Assembly: GCA_027625915.1 (NCBI GenBank)
Contig: JANTQA010000023.1
Span: 11,160,001 to 11,224,000, forward strand
DNA: 64,000 nucleotides
Direction: 5' to 3'
Origin: Anaeramoeba flamelloides
Taxonomy: Eukaryota; Metamonada; Anaeramoebidae
Shown here piece by piece: positions 47,801 through 60,074 of the stretch. The translations under genes and the position numbers were made by a program. Within the stretch, counting starts at the first letter, position 1, and the number at the start of each line of letters is the position of its first letter. Below the pieces are notes generated by a model. It was not told the DNA's origin, ran no database searches, and saw only the letters and a list, made by a program, of their open reading frames with translations.

Positions 47801-50800
47801 ATGTCTTCAACCTTCAAAAGTTTAGGGCTTACAAAATGGATTTGTAAACTCTGTGACGAAATGGGCTATACCTCTCCAACAACAATCCAATCTTCCACAA
47901 TCCCTTCAATACTTTCTGGTAATGATGTGATCGGTGGTGCCGAAACAGGCTCTGGTAAAACAGCAGCTTTTGCTTTACCAATCGTCCAGACACTTTCAAA
48001 AGATCCATATGGGATCTATTGTCTTGTGTTAACACCAACTCACGAATTGGCGTTTCAAATTGCAGATCAATTTAAAGTTTTTGGATCACAAATGGGGATT
48101 CGTGTGGCTGTCATTGTAGGTGGACTAGGTATGTTTTTTTTTCTTTTTTAAGATTTCTCTTACGTAATACTTTTAACTTTTTGAAAAAAAAAAAAAATTA
48201 ATTGAATTTTAACTGGGTTTTTTTTTTTTTTTGTGTTTTTTTGTGTGAATATTTTTCTCTCCTGCTTCATCCAAATTGTTTACTTGAAAATTTCTTAATA
48301 AACACACATACAAGATATGATGGAACAGGCACTAGTTCTGGAAACCAAACCACACATCGTAGTTGCAACGCCTGGAAGACTAGCTGATCATCTCAGAAGC
48401 ACAACAACATGCTCTTTAAAAAAAATCAAATATTTGGTTTGTGATGAGGCTGATCGACTTATTACTGGGTCAAGTTTGATAAAGCCCATTAGCGAAATTT
48501 TGGACTACCTCCCCAAAAATAGACAAAATTTATTCTTTACAGCAACAATATGTGATGAATTGCTCGAGCTTAAGAATTTAAGTGACAAAAATAGAAAGGA
48601 TAAAGAATTAAAGATCTTTACTTCAACAAAGCAAAAGATTGTTAAAAATGAAAATGGTGATTTAACAGCTACAGAAATGGTTTATCAAATCCCTAAAACT
48701 TTATCCCAGCAATACGTTTTCCTTCCTAGACACATACGCGATTGTTATCTAGTCGAATTATTACAACAATTAAAAGACTCAACGTCAGAATCAAGATCAA
48801 TCATGATCTTTACATTCTCTTGTGAGTAAGTGATCCTTTCTTTTTATTGAATTTACTTTTTTTTTTTTTTTTTTTTTTTTGATCTTTTTGCCTTATTATC
48901 ATATATACGACAAGACAAGATCTTATGAAATGTGAATTATAAAATAATCCAAATTAATATGGTTTTTTCAGCCTCTTTCCTTCTCTTTTTAAAAACGAGA
49001 TCTCATCTATTTTTTCAAATAAAAATTGATTACAAACTTCAATTTAAGAGATTAATGTCTACCATTGAGAACTCTAAAATTAAAGTGTGTTACTATTGAA
49101 TATAAATCACATTAACGCTCCATAGTTTAAAATGCGTCTAAAAGCACGATTAGTAAAATAGTATTAAAAGATTGATCCATTTTATTAGTGAAAAATCCAA
49201 ACAATTTTTAAGGAAAAAATATACATTTCAAGACAAATTGAAAGGACGAACCATCAATATCCAAACTTCAATATTGAAAAATAACATTCTTAATTTATTC
49301 TCGAAATGTAGATTAGAAGCCAAAAAATTCAATTTAGTTGCTTAAAAATTAACTAATTAACAAATGGATTATTTTGAAAAATTATTTTCATCAAATATTA
49401 GAAATTAATTGAAAATACAACTAGTTTTGTAAAAAGGAAACAACACAAATTATTCTTTGGGCTTTTTATTTTAATAATTATTGGGTAGATCTCGAAATTA
49501 AAAAAATATTTATTTTTGCAGGTTTTAAATATTAATTATTAAAAACTAGAAAAACTATCAATTTTTGAGTTTCTATCTGTAGATTTGGAAAAGGAAATCA
49601 AAAAAAAAAATTTCAAAAAATGTCAATTTTTAAGTTTGAACTTTAGTAAAAAATCTAATATATTTATTGTTCAATAGTATTTATAAATAGATTTTTTAGA
49701 TTCATTTGAACAATGTAATACTAATGTCATTTACCCCAAATTACAACATAATTTGATTGTAGACGAATCTAGGGCGACGTTAACACTTTAAGAATAAATT
49801 TAAGTCTTTTATTAATAGAAACTAAAACCGATCAGGATTAATAAATTTACCCTCTTTTTTAAAGGTACGAACTAACTTACCATAAAAAGCCAAATTTCAT
49901 AATTCAATTTATTTAACAATATTAATTAATTTCTGTAAAATTGGTATTTTAAGTTATCTTTTAAAAATATTAAATGATTTTTTTTTTTCACAAAATTATG
50001 AGTTTATTTTTTTCGCAATAAACTAAATTCCAAAAATTTTGTATCCCAATTAAAATAGTCGAAAGAATAATAATAGTACCACACCTTTCATTTAATTTGG
50101 AAATAATTTTGATTTTAACAAATATTTTTATTATTTTTTGTTTTGTTTTCATTTCCTTTTTTCCAATTACGTAATCTATTTTTTGTGATAGATTGTGAAT
50201 TTTTTTTTTTTCAATGGTTGATATAAAATTTAGTGTTGGGTTTAGTTAAACAGAAAATAAACATAAATTTGTCCAAGCAACTAACCATTTGATCGATCAA
50301 CAATACTTTGTTAAATTTCAAATAAATTTAGCAATACAATTTTTTGTTCGTCCCATTTCATTATTTTAGACACACTAATTTTGATTTTTGAGTTTTTTAT
50401 ATATATATATATATATTATTATATTTGTATGAAAAAGGGTTACTTATATCAAAACGTTAATACTTGTCAACTTAAACGTGATTTAATATTATGTTTTACA
50501 AAAAAATTGAAATATTTTTTTTTTGCAACTTTTTGATTTTGGATGTGTCCAAATTTTTGGAAAGGAGCTTAGTTTATTTATAAAAAGATAAGATAAATAT
50601 TTTTTTCCATATAAAATTATTATTTGATAAAGATAAAATCTTAAAAAAAATATAAAATATTATGAGAAAATTTTTTCAAAAATAAACAATCAAAATTTTT
50701 TTTTGCAATACTTTTGTTTGTGGAAAATATGAATATAAAACGAATTTAATTTTTTAATAGAATTTTTTCTCAAAAAAATAAACTATAATTCAAAAATTGT

Positions 50801-52709
50801 GAAATACCAAACAAGAAAAAAAAAAAAAAAAATAACCAACTTTTCTTATTTTCATTTTCAAACACAAAACAAAATTATTTTGCTAGAAAATTTTGAATGT
50901 TTTTTAAAATGATTTTTTAGAATTTATTTTGATTGTATATTCTTTTTATTTCTTTGTTCAAAAAAAAATTGATGATCAAATAAATTTGAATCCATGATGA
51001 ACATTATACTTCAGAATTGAATTAAACTTTCATTCATTTCATTAAAATTATGAGTTTTTTAAACTAATGACTTGTAAACGTTGTGAATTTCTATATTTAT
51101 ATTAAAATTTTTTATCTAGAATTTTCAATCAATTATTAAGAACAAAATTTGTAATTATCATTTCAAAATAGGTACTATTTACCCCCCCCCTTTTTTTTTT
51201 TTTTTTTTAGAGCTTAATTGAATGCTAAATAAGGATCTAATGCTATTATATTTTGATCAGTTCACAAATATGCATCTACCTAGAGATATTAACTATGAAT
51301 TTTTTTGTGATTCTGTTTTTGAATTATTGTTTATTTTAATTTTAAACAAATTCCCACACAAAAAAACTTGGTTGATGTGAAAAAATAAGTAACCATTCAG
51401 AATTTAATTTTTTTAAGTAATTTTATCTTCAAAAATGGTCTAATTATTTTTTACAAATCGAAAATAAATGATTTTTAAAAATTTTAACGTTGGTGACATA
51501 AAATAATATTTTAAATAATTTTATTTCTATTTAAAAATATTTTAATTTTTCATGAAAACAAAACCCTTTTAAATTTAGATTAATTTTTGAAAACATTTTA
51601 GTAATAAGAAATATATTAACCAATGAATTTCTAAAATAAAATTTATGTTAATTTAATTCGATTTTGATATGTTAAAATAAAATTATTAAAATATTAAAAA
51701 AAAAGTGCGGTGTTTAATAAAAAAAAAATTATAAAAATTAATTTTATAAATTGAATAAATAGTTAATGTATTTAATTAAAAAGCATATAAATGAAAATTA
51801 ATCTTATTTTAATTGTTACCATTATTTTTTTTTTTTTATTATTATTTCTATTGCAAAAAAAAAAAATAATTCAAAAAACCTTATTTTTTGATGGATTAAT
51901 TCACAATATTTTATTAACATTTTGATTTTATTTTTCTTTACTCTGAAATTAAATTTACATATACATCTACATATATAAATATATTTACATACATACTTAA
52001 ATACGTACTTTATTATAAATATCTAATAGGAAGTGCCAATTGATTTCAAAATTCCTAAACAACTTATCTTATAATAATACACCACTAAATTCATTGATGA
52101 ATCAACGGGAAAGAATAGCTTCACTAAGAAAATTTAAAAGTGGCAAAGTGAAAATTCTAGTTGCAACAGATGTAGCATCTCGTGGTTTAGATATCCCATT
52201 AATTGATATTGTCATTAATCATAATATTCCATCATCGCCCATTAATTATATTCATCGTATCGGTAGAACTGGAAGAGCTGAAAGATACGGAAGAGCAATC
52301 TCTTTAATCTCTCAATATGATATTAATAAAGTACAAAAAATTGAAGAAAAAATTGAAAAAAAAATGGAATTATTTGATATTGATGAAAAAGATGTTTTAC
52401 AATTATTAGGAAAAGTAACGAAAGCAAAAAGAGCTGCAAAAATGGTATTTTTTTTTTTTCTTCTCTCTCTCTCAAATATAATTATCTAAACTTTTAACTA
52501 AAAATTATAATTTACTTATTATTTTTCTAAATCTTGAATAAATTCATTATCTTTATTATCATGATTTCATAAAATAGGAATTGGAAGAAAATCAAAAATA
52601 TAAATCAAGGAAAAGGAAAAAGGAAGAAATGAAAAACAAAATATTGAAAAAATATCGTACAGTCAATAAAAAAAAAAAAGAAAGAAAAAATCACACTAAA
52701 AAAAATTAG
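47801..52709 (+). CDS. DDX49: DEAD-box RNA helicase, DDX49/Dbp8 type, 461 residues
   Basis: DDX49/Dbp8 is a nucleolar ATP-dependent RNA helicase in small-subunit rRNA processing. Exons: 47801-48128, 48315-48825, 52030-52444, 52578-52709; all phases agree. Motif Q region: LGLTKWICKLCDEMGYTSPT. Motif I: AETGSGKTAA (residues ~47-56). Then DPYGIYCLVLTPTHELAFQI, where motif Ia has His for the usual Arg. ATPGRLADHLRS and VCDEADRL (motif II, near 153) follow. Motif III reads TAT instead of SAT. VATDVASRGLDIP, NYIHRIGRTGRAER (motif VI, near 355) and ISQYDINKVQKIEEKI follow. The last exon is a Lys-rich tail. ADHLRS and DPYGI specifically favour DDX49 over other DEAD proteins. Intron 2, about 3.2 kb, separates motif III from the second RecA domain. 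Confidence 0.93.
48826..52029 (+). other. Giant intron 2 of DDX49 (~3.2 kb)
   Basis: Donor GTAAGT, acceptor CTAATAG. No internal gene. It includes a family B repeat (49640-49795), a (TA)n run near 50400-50416 and a C10-T20 tract near 51182-51210. Confidence 0.75.
49640..49795 (+). repeat. Dispersed repeat family B, copy 4 (intronic)
   Basis: AGATTTTTTAGATTCATTTG, AACAATGTAATACTAATGTC, AATTACAACATAATTTGATT and GTAGACGAATCTAGGGCGAC match the other family B copies in order. Confidence 0.7.
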
Positions 52710-52959
52710 ACAAAGAATACTTTTAATTTTTTTCTTTTAAAATAATAAATTTTATAATTTGAAAATTTTCTAATTTTTATTTTTTATTTGTCATATTTTA
52801 TTCATTTGAAAATTCAACTTTTTTTTTTTTTTTAAATTTTCAAATGTTAATCCAAAAAAACCTATTAAATTGGTAAAAATATCGATATTTCATATTTCTG
52901 TCTATTACTAATTTGCTTGAACTTTAGAAACTATAATTCAAAAACAGTTGACACCCAGC

Positions 52960-53600
52960 AATTCAAAAATCAATATACTCTATTTCATAAATTGTAACTC
53001 ACCTGAAATAATAAATTGTAAAAAAAAATATTTGTTTTTATACATGAACAACAAATAATTAAATCTGATTTTCAATTCACTTTTTAATCATTGTATATAT
53101 ATATATATAAACCTGAGATTTCAAAAATTGAAAAAAATAAAACCAAAAAACAAAGTGAGTCACAATTTTTGAAATGTGCATTTACGGATTTTTTATTGCT
53201 GGATTTCCACTGAAAAAAATTTTAACAACAAGATTTTTTGATAATAATTAAATTCATTTTAAAAGACATTACGTGGTCTCAATTTTCTTAGTGATTATTT
53301 TTCTTTTTTAAAGATCATTTTTTTTTCCACTTGATCTTTTACTTAAAAAAAAAAAAAAAAAAAGAAAAATTTTTTTACAAAAAAAGAAAAAGAAAAAGAA
53401 AAGCAAAAACAAAAGAAAAATAAAAAAAAAAATTGGAAAAAGTAAAATAAGAAAAATTCGAAAAAATGATTCTGATCCAAAAATTTGAAAAAGCAGAAGA
53501 GATGATTCTCATCTAAAAAAAATGAAAATATTTGTTTGATAAGAATATGGGATAAACCCTCAAAACAACTTCAGTTCACATTATAAAGTAGTCAAACTTT
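52960..53600 (-). repeat. Dispersed repeat family F, copy 2
   Basis: About 640 bp, the inverted counterpart of 43803-44350. It is longer chiefly because of expanded A/T runs (for example near 53348-53366). Inner marker AAAGTGAGTCACAATTTTTG; outer marker AATTGTAACTCACCTGAAAT. Confidence 0.75.
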
Positions 53601-55713
53601 TTGAAATCTAGTTTATAATTCTTTTTATTCATGAACAATTAAATATTGTATCTAATGAAAAAAAATCTTTTCTTAATTATGATACAAATCACTATCTTTT
53701 GATAATTGAATATTTTTTTTAAAATCAAAATAATATTGGATATTAAAAAAAAAACACTTTTTATTTTTATTATTGTTAAAAAAGTCGATTCAACAAAATT
53801 ACCCCTTGTTTGCAGTTAGGTTTTTTTTTTAATTCCAGGAATAAAGAGAAAAAATATTAAATTTACTGTTTATTTCTAAAAAATTAAAAAAAAACCTTCG
53901 TTAGATTTCCTGAATTTTAAAAAGAATAGGGCAATATCTAAGATTTTACTCTGTTTTTTTGAATAATGGATAAGCTAGGTACTCGGTGGAATTTTCCGAA
54001 ACACTAAATTTATTTAGAGTTTTTTAACTTTGTTATAATGTAGGTAAGGTTTCAACTCATAGGATATTTTTCCTTTAAAAAAATGAAAAAGAAGAAATTT
54101 TAGTTTTAAAAGGGTAAATTCATTTTGATAGGGATATTGGAATGATATTAGAAATAAACTTCATACAACCTTTAAAAGTGAGTTATCATATTTAAAAAAT
54201 CGTAAGTTTCTCTATTTTTCCATCAACTCATATCATAAAAAACTTTTATTCAAAAATTTTAAAATAATTTATACAAATTTATACTTAATTCGATCAGCTC
54301 TTAAATATGTTATTCTAATATAATCTGCCACAAAAAAGTTGAAATTACATTAGAACATTTATTTTAGAATTCAATGATTTTTCATTCATACCAATAATAG
54401 TATTAGGATACAAACTTAAAATTGTATTAAAATCTCTCATTTTCCGTTAACACTAAGAGATATTATCTAGAATTTTCGATCTATACAACATAAAAAAATT
54501 TTAATTATGAAAACAAAAAAGGTAATATCTACATTTTTTTTTTGAGTTTCGAGTTTCAGATAAAGTTAAAGAAGCTGTAAAACTATTTTTTTTTTTTTTT
54601 TTTTGATCATTATACAATAACTTACCGACATAAATTTCTAAAAGAATAAATAAATCCCAAGTTATTGAAATGTAATATTCATACAGAAGCATTTTCTCTC
54701 TCTAAATTTGAATTATATTTTATAAAAAGTTTAATTCAAATATTTTTGGGCTTTGAATAAAAGTAAAAGAATACGAACCTACATTATTTTATTTTAAGAT
54801 CAAAAAAATTTAATTATTCCAAAACATATTATTAAAATAATTTTTTAGTTTATTCTTCATCTTTTTTTACTTTTTAAATTTAAAAATCAAATTTGGAAAA
54901 ATTTTTTTCTAATTGTCAATATAATGTTACATTTTAATTCTTTGAAATATGAAACAATAAACAAAAAAAAAATAAATGATTATACCAGATTCTTATAGGT
55001 GTTTAATTATCTAAACTTATTTATACAAAGTAAAGTATATCTGTCAAATATTCAATAATAGCCAAAGATTTCAAATTTTTTATGTTGTATTGTCTCTTAG
55101 TTTTGAATCGTAACTTGACTAATATGATTAGTTTTTTAAGTCTTCAGAGTTTTTAACTTTTGTGTGAGTAATAATAAAATCGATTTATTACCAATGTAGT
55201 ATTTAATTTCCCAAACTGTAAAAATCCCAAAATGGTTGGTAACAATCTTACTAACTTAAACCCCATTTCAAAATCATTGGTCCATTAAAAATCAAATTTT
55301 GAATATAAATATTTTTTTAAATTGAAGTTATCTATTATAATAAAAAAATTAATATTTTAATATTCAGTTCTATACAGTTAAACTATTTTTTTAATTATCT
55401 AAAAATAAAATAAAAAAAAAAAATAAAAAAAAAAGTGGGCATTTATTATGAAATTTAATTTACTTTGAAAAATTATTCCAATACCAATTATAAGCACAAA
55501 GTATTAGTGAAAATTTTTTACACTAAAAAAAAGTTAAAGGTTTGATTTCATTTGTAATGTTATTTTTTAAACAATCCTTACCAAAAAAACCTAACATATC
55601 ATATGCGCCTTCACAAACTATCACTAGCCAACTTTAACCTTCCTAAATAAGAGTTTTGAAATACAAAGTAAAAAAAAAGAATCATAATTATCTCTGCTTT
55701 ACTAATATTTGAA

Positions 55714-55970
55714 TACAATGATTTTCCAATTAAAAAACGAAAATTTTTGGTTCACATTCACAATATATTTTTCTAATTTTTGAGAAATGAAAACCCCAAG
55801 ATCTTGACAATATCGTTTAGATATGATATTTTTAGACATTAAATGAAATTTCCTTCGTGAACTTGATGACATAATTTTTACTCTGATAGTTTAGTTGTAA
55901 CAGTAATAATTCATAATAATTTTGGAACTTGAAATAAAAATTTTCTTTTATAAATTGGATAATAACAGTA
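55714..55970 (+). mobile_element. Family C non-autonomous TIR element, copy 3
   Basis: 257 bp from TACAATGATTTTCCAATTAA to TAAATTGGATAATAACAGTA, TA at each end. It shares GATCTTGACAAT, GATATTTTTAGACATTAAAT and ATAATTTTTACTCTGATAGT with copy 2. Confidence 0.78.
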
Positions 55971-56359
55971 ATAATTATTTTTAATTTTCACTTTACTCTC
56001 TATATTTTTCTTTTAACTAACAAGCTTTCAAAAAAATAGATTGATTTTGGTGTGATCTCCTTTATTTGTTCAGGCCTATTTATCAAATAATATTTTTTAC
56101 ACTTGGTTGGTTGATCTAAGAAACCCAAATAATAGTTCATATCTAAAATTGGAAAAAGATAATTAGTTGATATTTTAAACCATTTACTATTCAAAGACGA
56201 GTCAACTTAACGATAAAAGAAATGCTCTATAAAACAAAGTGTCACACCAATAGTTTCCAATTGACGAATAAACAACAATTGTTACTCAACAATAAATTAT
56301 GAATTAATCAAATCATTTTTTTTTAAAGAGTCAATCTTTGTTTTTGCTTTGTTATTTAA

Positions 56360-58190
56360 ATGACATTTTTGAAAGAGCTAACTTATAAAAAACAACTCGA
56401 AGAATTTGTTGAAAAAATACAAGAAACTCTTTTTGATCCTGTGGATGTTGAATATCTGGATGAATGTGTAATTCTTTTTCTTTTCTTTCTTTATATTAGA
56501 AAACGATAAAAAAAAAAAGAATACCGATGCTCAACAAATCTGAAAAAAAGCACTATTGTTTCTTTTCTTTTTTTTTTGTCTTTTTTTCTCTTCTTCTTTG
56601 TTCTTGAAATGAAAACTAACAAAAATAATATGAAAAAAAACAAAAACCTCATATTAAATCACTTAGAAATCGAATCTTCACCCAACACATTATTTAGAAG
56701 TTGTTGAGGAACGTTACTGTAGGGACTTGTGTGGATACCCCATTTGTCAAAATAAAATTCCCAAAAAAAAGCTCCCCAAATATCGTATCAATAGAAAAGT
56801 TATGCAAATTGTCGATATGAGCGAATTAAAATTTTATTGTAGCGAAAAATGTTTAATTAACTCCAAGCTCTATTTGTCACAGCTTTCTGACGAACCCATT
56901 ATTCTCAGAAAGAACAAACAAAAAACCAATGAGCAACGTATCCATGAAATGTTTGAAAATCTAAAGATCGAGGGAGGTGAGAAGAAATCCACAGTCTCTG
57001 AGCAAAGTAAAAAAATCTTAAACCAACAGCTCCCAAAAGAATCACGAAAGGACACAATGTCAGGTATTGTTGAGCATACTTACACACAGTCTGATCAGAT
57101 TCTTCAATCAAATCTCGAAACCCACCAAATTAAAGAACTTGGGAATGATCATAAACAACAAAAAGATGAAATTAAAATTGAAATTGAAAAAACAAAAGGA
57201 AAAGTTAATAAAAATCAAAAAGAAAAATGCCAAGAAAGCGATACAGAAAAAGTAAAAGACCAAGAAAAGAATAAAAAAGAACAAGTGAAGGCTAAAGAAA
57301 AAAAGAACGAAATAGTGAAAGAAATCGATACAGAAAAAGTACAAGACAAAGAAAAAAAAAAAGTAAAAGAGAAAGAGAAAGAGAAAGAGAAAAAAAAAGA
57401 CCAGTTTGAAGAATTTCCAGAGTTTCCGGAATTTTCTGGTTATCAATTTAAATCCTATCCCGAAATTTCACTAGACTCCATGAGTGATGATAATTTTAAA
57501 AAGAATCAAAACCAAGAAGAAGAAAAAAAAAAAAAAAAAAAAAAACCAAAAAAAAAGCTGCGCCTTCAAAGAAGCAATGAAAATAGCATGGAAAAGCAAA
57601 AAACAAAAAGTGTTTATGAGACGCCCCAATATAACCCCTATAATGAATTGTTTGACCTTGAAGATATTACCCGAGAAGATTTAGATAACGAGCTGAGTGA
57701 GTTTGGTTCATTGATGAACGAGTTTACTTCTTGGGTGACAAATAAAACTGAGCGTTTCATGAAAGCTTTAATCCAAAATAGTATAAATCATAATTCCATT
57801 GAAAACCAAAAAGACATTGAAATTGAAATTGAAAATCCTTTTGATGAAATTGAAAAAACAAAAAAAAAATTATTTTTCCAAGTGATCAAAAGAAGAATAA
57901 CAAAAATAAATTCACTGTTTAATTTGGAGATTGTACCATCCCAAATTAAATTACAGGAACTTATAGACACCTTCAATTTAATTCGATCCATTTCCGATTT
58001 TGATATTAGAGAATGGACAATCATAACAATTACAATCATTCTAAGTTTATCAAAATGTAAAAAGTTTCAGTATATTCGATCAGTTTTGTCAAATAATAAC
58101 AATCAAATTTATAACCAACTTTTGGAATATTGTGAAATTAAAAATGATGAAATGAACGCCTTAGTAGATGTAATTTCTTGTGGGTTTTAA
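56360..58190 (+). CDS. RPAP2: RPAP2/Rtr1-family Pol II CTD phosphatase-like protein, 531 residues
   Basis: RPAP2/Rtr1 proteins bind RNA polymerase II, act on CTD Ser5 phosphate and help polymerase biogenesis or import. Two exons: 56360-56465 and 56701-58190. Exon 1 encodes a helical start, KKQLEEFVEKIQETL. Exon 2 carries the Rtr1 zinc site: CGYPICQNKIPKKK (Cys near residues 46 and 51), then KFYCSEKCL (Cys near 82 and 86), with KYRINRKVMQIVDMSELK between, matching the vertebrate order CGYPLC - YKI - VYDITE - FCSNFCY. After this come Lys/Glu repeats, a Lys run near 57527-57545 and a folded-looking C-terminal part (DLEDITREDLDNEL, LRSISDF-type helices). The exon 2 acceptor is probably TAGAAG/TT, because using the TTAG three bases earlier creates a stop at the join. 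Confidence 0.86.
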
Positions 58191-59896
58191 ATTATACTTT
58201 TAAATATCACTATACATATTTATATATTATTATTATTATTATTATTATCATTGCCTCTTATTTTTTTATTCTTATTATTATACAATTCTTTTTCTTCTTT
58301 TTATGATTATTACTATTTGAAATTATTCATTTCTTTTGATAAATATGAATTTATTTCATTTTGTGTTTTTTTTTGGTATTATTATTTTTAAATCGAAAAA
58401 GTATATGTTAACGTTTTAATAATATTTTTTTTTTGATTTATAATTAAAAAAAAAATTATTTTAATTCTTTAAATAAAATCTTTTTGAAAAAAAAAAATCA
58501 TTTGTAAAAAGTCAAAGTTAGTATTTCAGATGTAAAGATAAAAGATTAATTGAATTAAAAACAAATTGAACGACTTTATTATCCCGAATTCTAAATAACA
58601 AATTTTAATAAAAAATAATTGTTTTCAAGATCTAAAAAAAAAAAAAAGTATTGTTTTTTTATTTATGAAGAAAGGCTTTTCAACAAAATTACATCCCACT
58701 TGCGTTGTTGTTTTTTTCTCACTTATTTTAATTTTCTTGAAAAAAATAATAAATTACCACAATAATATCAATTAGTTGTCTTAATACCGCACCATACAAG
58801 AGTTTATCCTAGTTTAATTTATTGTTACTTTTCTTGTCAGAAGCTAATCCCAGTATAAAAAATTTGTCTATAAGATGTCGTTAATTGTCATCACCTATTC
58901 TCTTCTTCAAATATTTTCAAAAAAAATAGAACAACATTTAAGGTTTATTCCTTCTTTTTTTCATTTTTACTAAATAATCACTAAAAAAAAAAAAGGGAAC
59001 TTAGAAATTGTATTTTAATAAAAAAATAACAAGATCCCAAAAAAAAATAAAAAATAAAATAATATAAATTTTCTTTTACTTGTGGAAATATCCTTACCTT
59101 TAATTGATTTTAAAAAGTATTTTCTTCCTTGTGTAAAAAAATAAACTTAATGTATTTAAATATTTTTCGTGCGTAAAGAACCATTATAGATTTTTTTTGG
59201 TATTGTTGATTTTTTATTAGTATTTTTTATTATTTTTTAGAGTTTATAATACCAACACAAAATAATCAGCATCTGATAAATTTATGTGTTCTAAAAATAA
59301 AATATGAAAAAAAAGTATATTTTTTGAAAAGAGTACAAAAGAGAGAAATTCAATTTCCTATTTATATGATTTTAAATTATAATTTCAAATATAAATATGT
59401 AAATATGAAATATACAGTCTTGTGTCATTATTGATATCTCGAAGATTTTTTTTTGAATTAATGAAATCGGTTATTTTTACATGAATAAAAAATAAAATAA
59501 TTAATTTAGTCAAATCCAAAGGGTGTTAAAAAAGAAGAACACATTTAGATTAAATTTAAATAAATTGGGTTTTAATAGAAATAGAAGATAAATAGAAGAA
59601 GGAATTGTTTTTTTCTTTTTACTTGTTTGGAATTTACCTTTTTTTTATTCTGTTTTTTTTTTTTTTTTTGTATTTCAAGTTTTTTCCTATTTATTTTATT
59701 TTTTTTATATTGTAAATATTATGGGATGGAAAAAAAAAGTTTATGAATTTTTATTTTTTATTTTTTGTGTTTTTTATACAATATTAACCTGCTTTCGTTA
59801 TATGAAAACAGTTTCACCTATTTAATAATTTATTTGAATGTATAATTATAAAAATATCTTTTTTTAATTATTGGGTTGTTAATTATTTTTATCTTT

Positions 59897-60074
59897 TACA
59901 GTCAATTCCACTTTTAAGGCACAAACTTTCAACGAAAATTAAGGTACAATAAAAATCTCAAATTAAAGCACAGCATTCAGATTGTAGTAAAATAATTTGG
60001 TTCATAAAAAATTGCAAATTTTGTGCCTTAATTTTTTTTTGAAGGTTAGTGGTTTAAAGTTGAAAATGATGTAT
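59897..60074. mobile_element. Palindromic TACAGTCAG MITE, copy 7 (shortened)
   Basis: About 178 bp. The left half TACAGTCAATTCCACTTTTA is well kept. The right half is eroded (TTAGTGGTTTAAAGTTGAAA, ends GATGTA) and lacks part of the GCCTTAAATTTCGTTG block. Confidence 0.78.

Larger units (their letters stand above)
52710..56359. other. Intergenic region, DDX49 to RPAP2
   Basis: No gene is supported. It contains family F copy 2 (52960-53600) and family C copy 3 (55714-55970). The frame at 56000-56194 on the minus strand has no family features. Confidence 0.5.
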
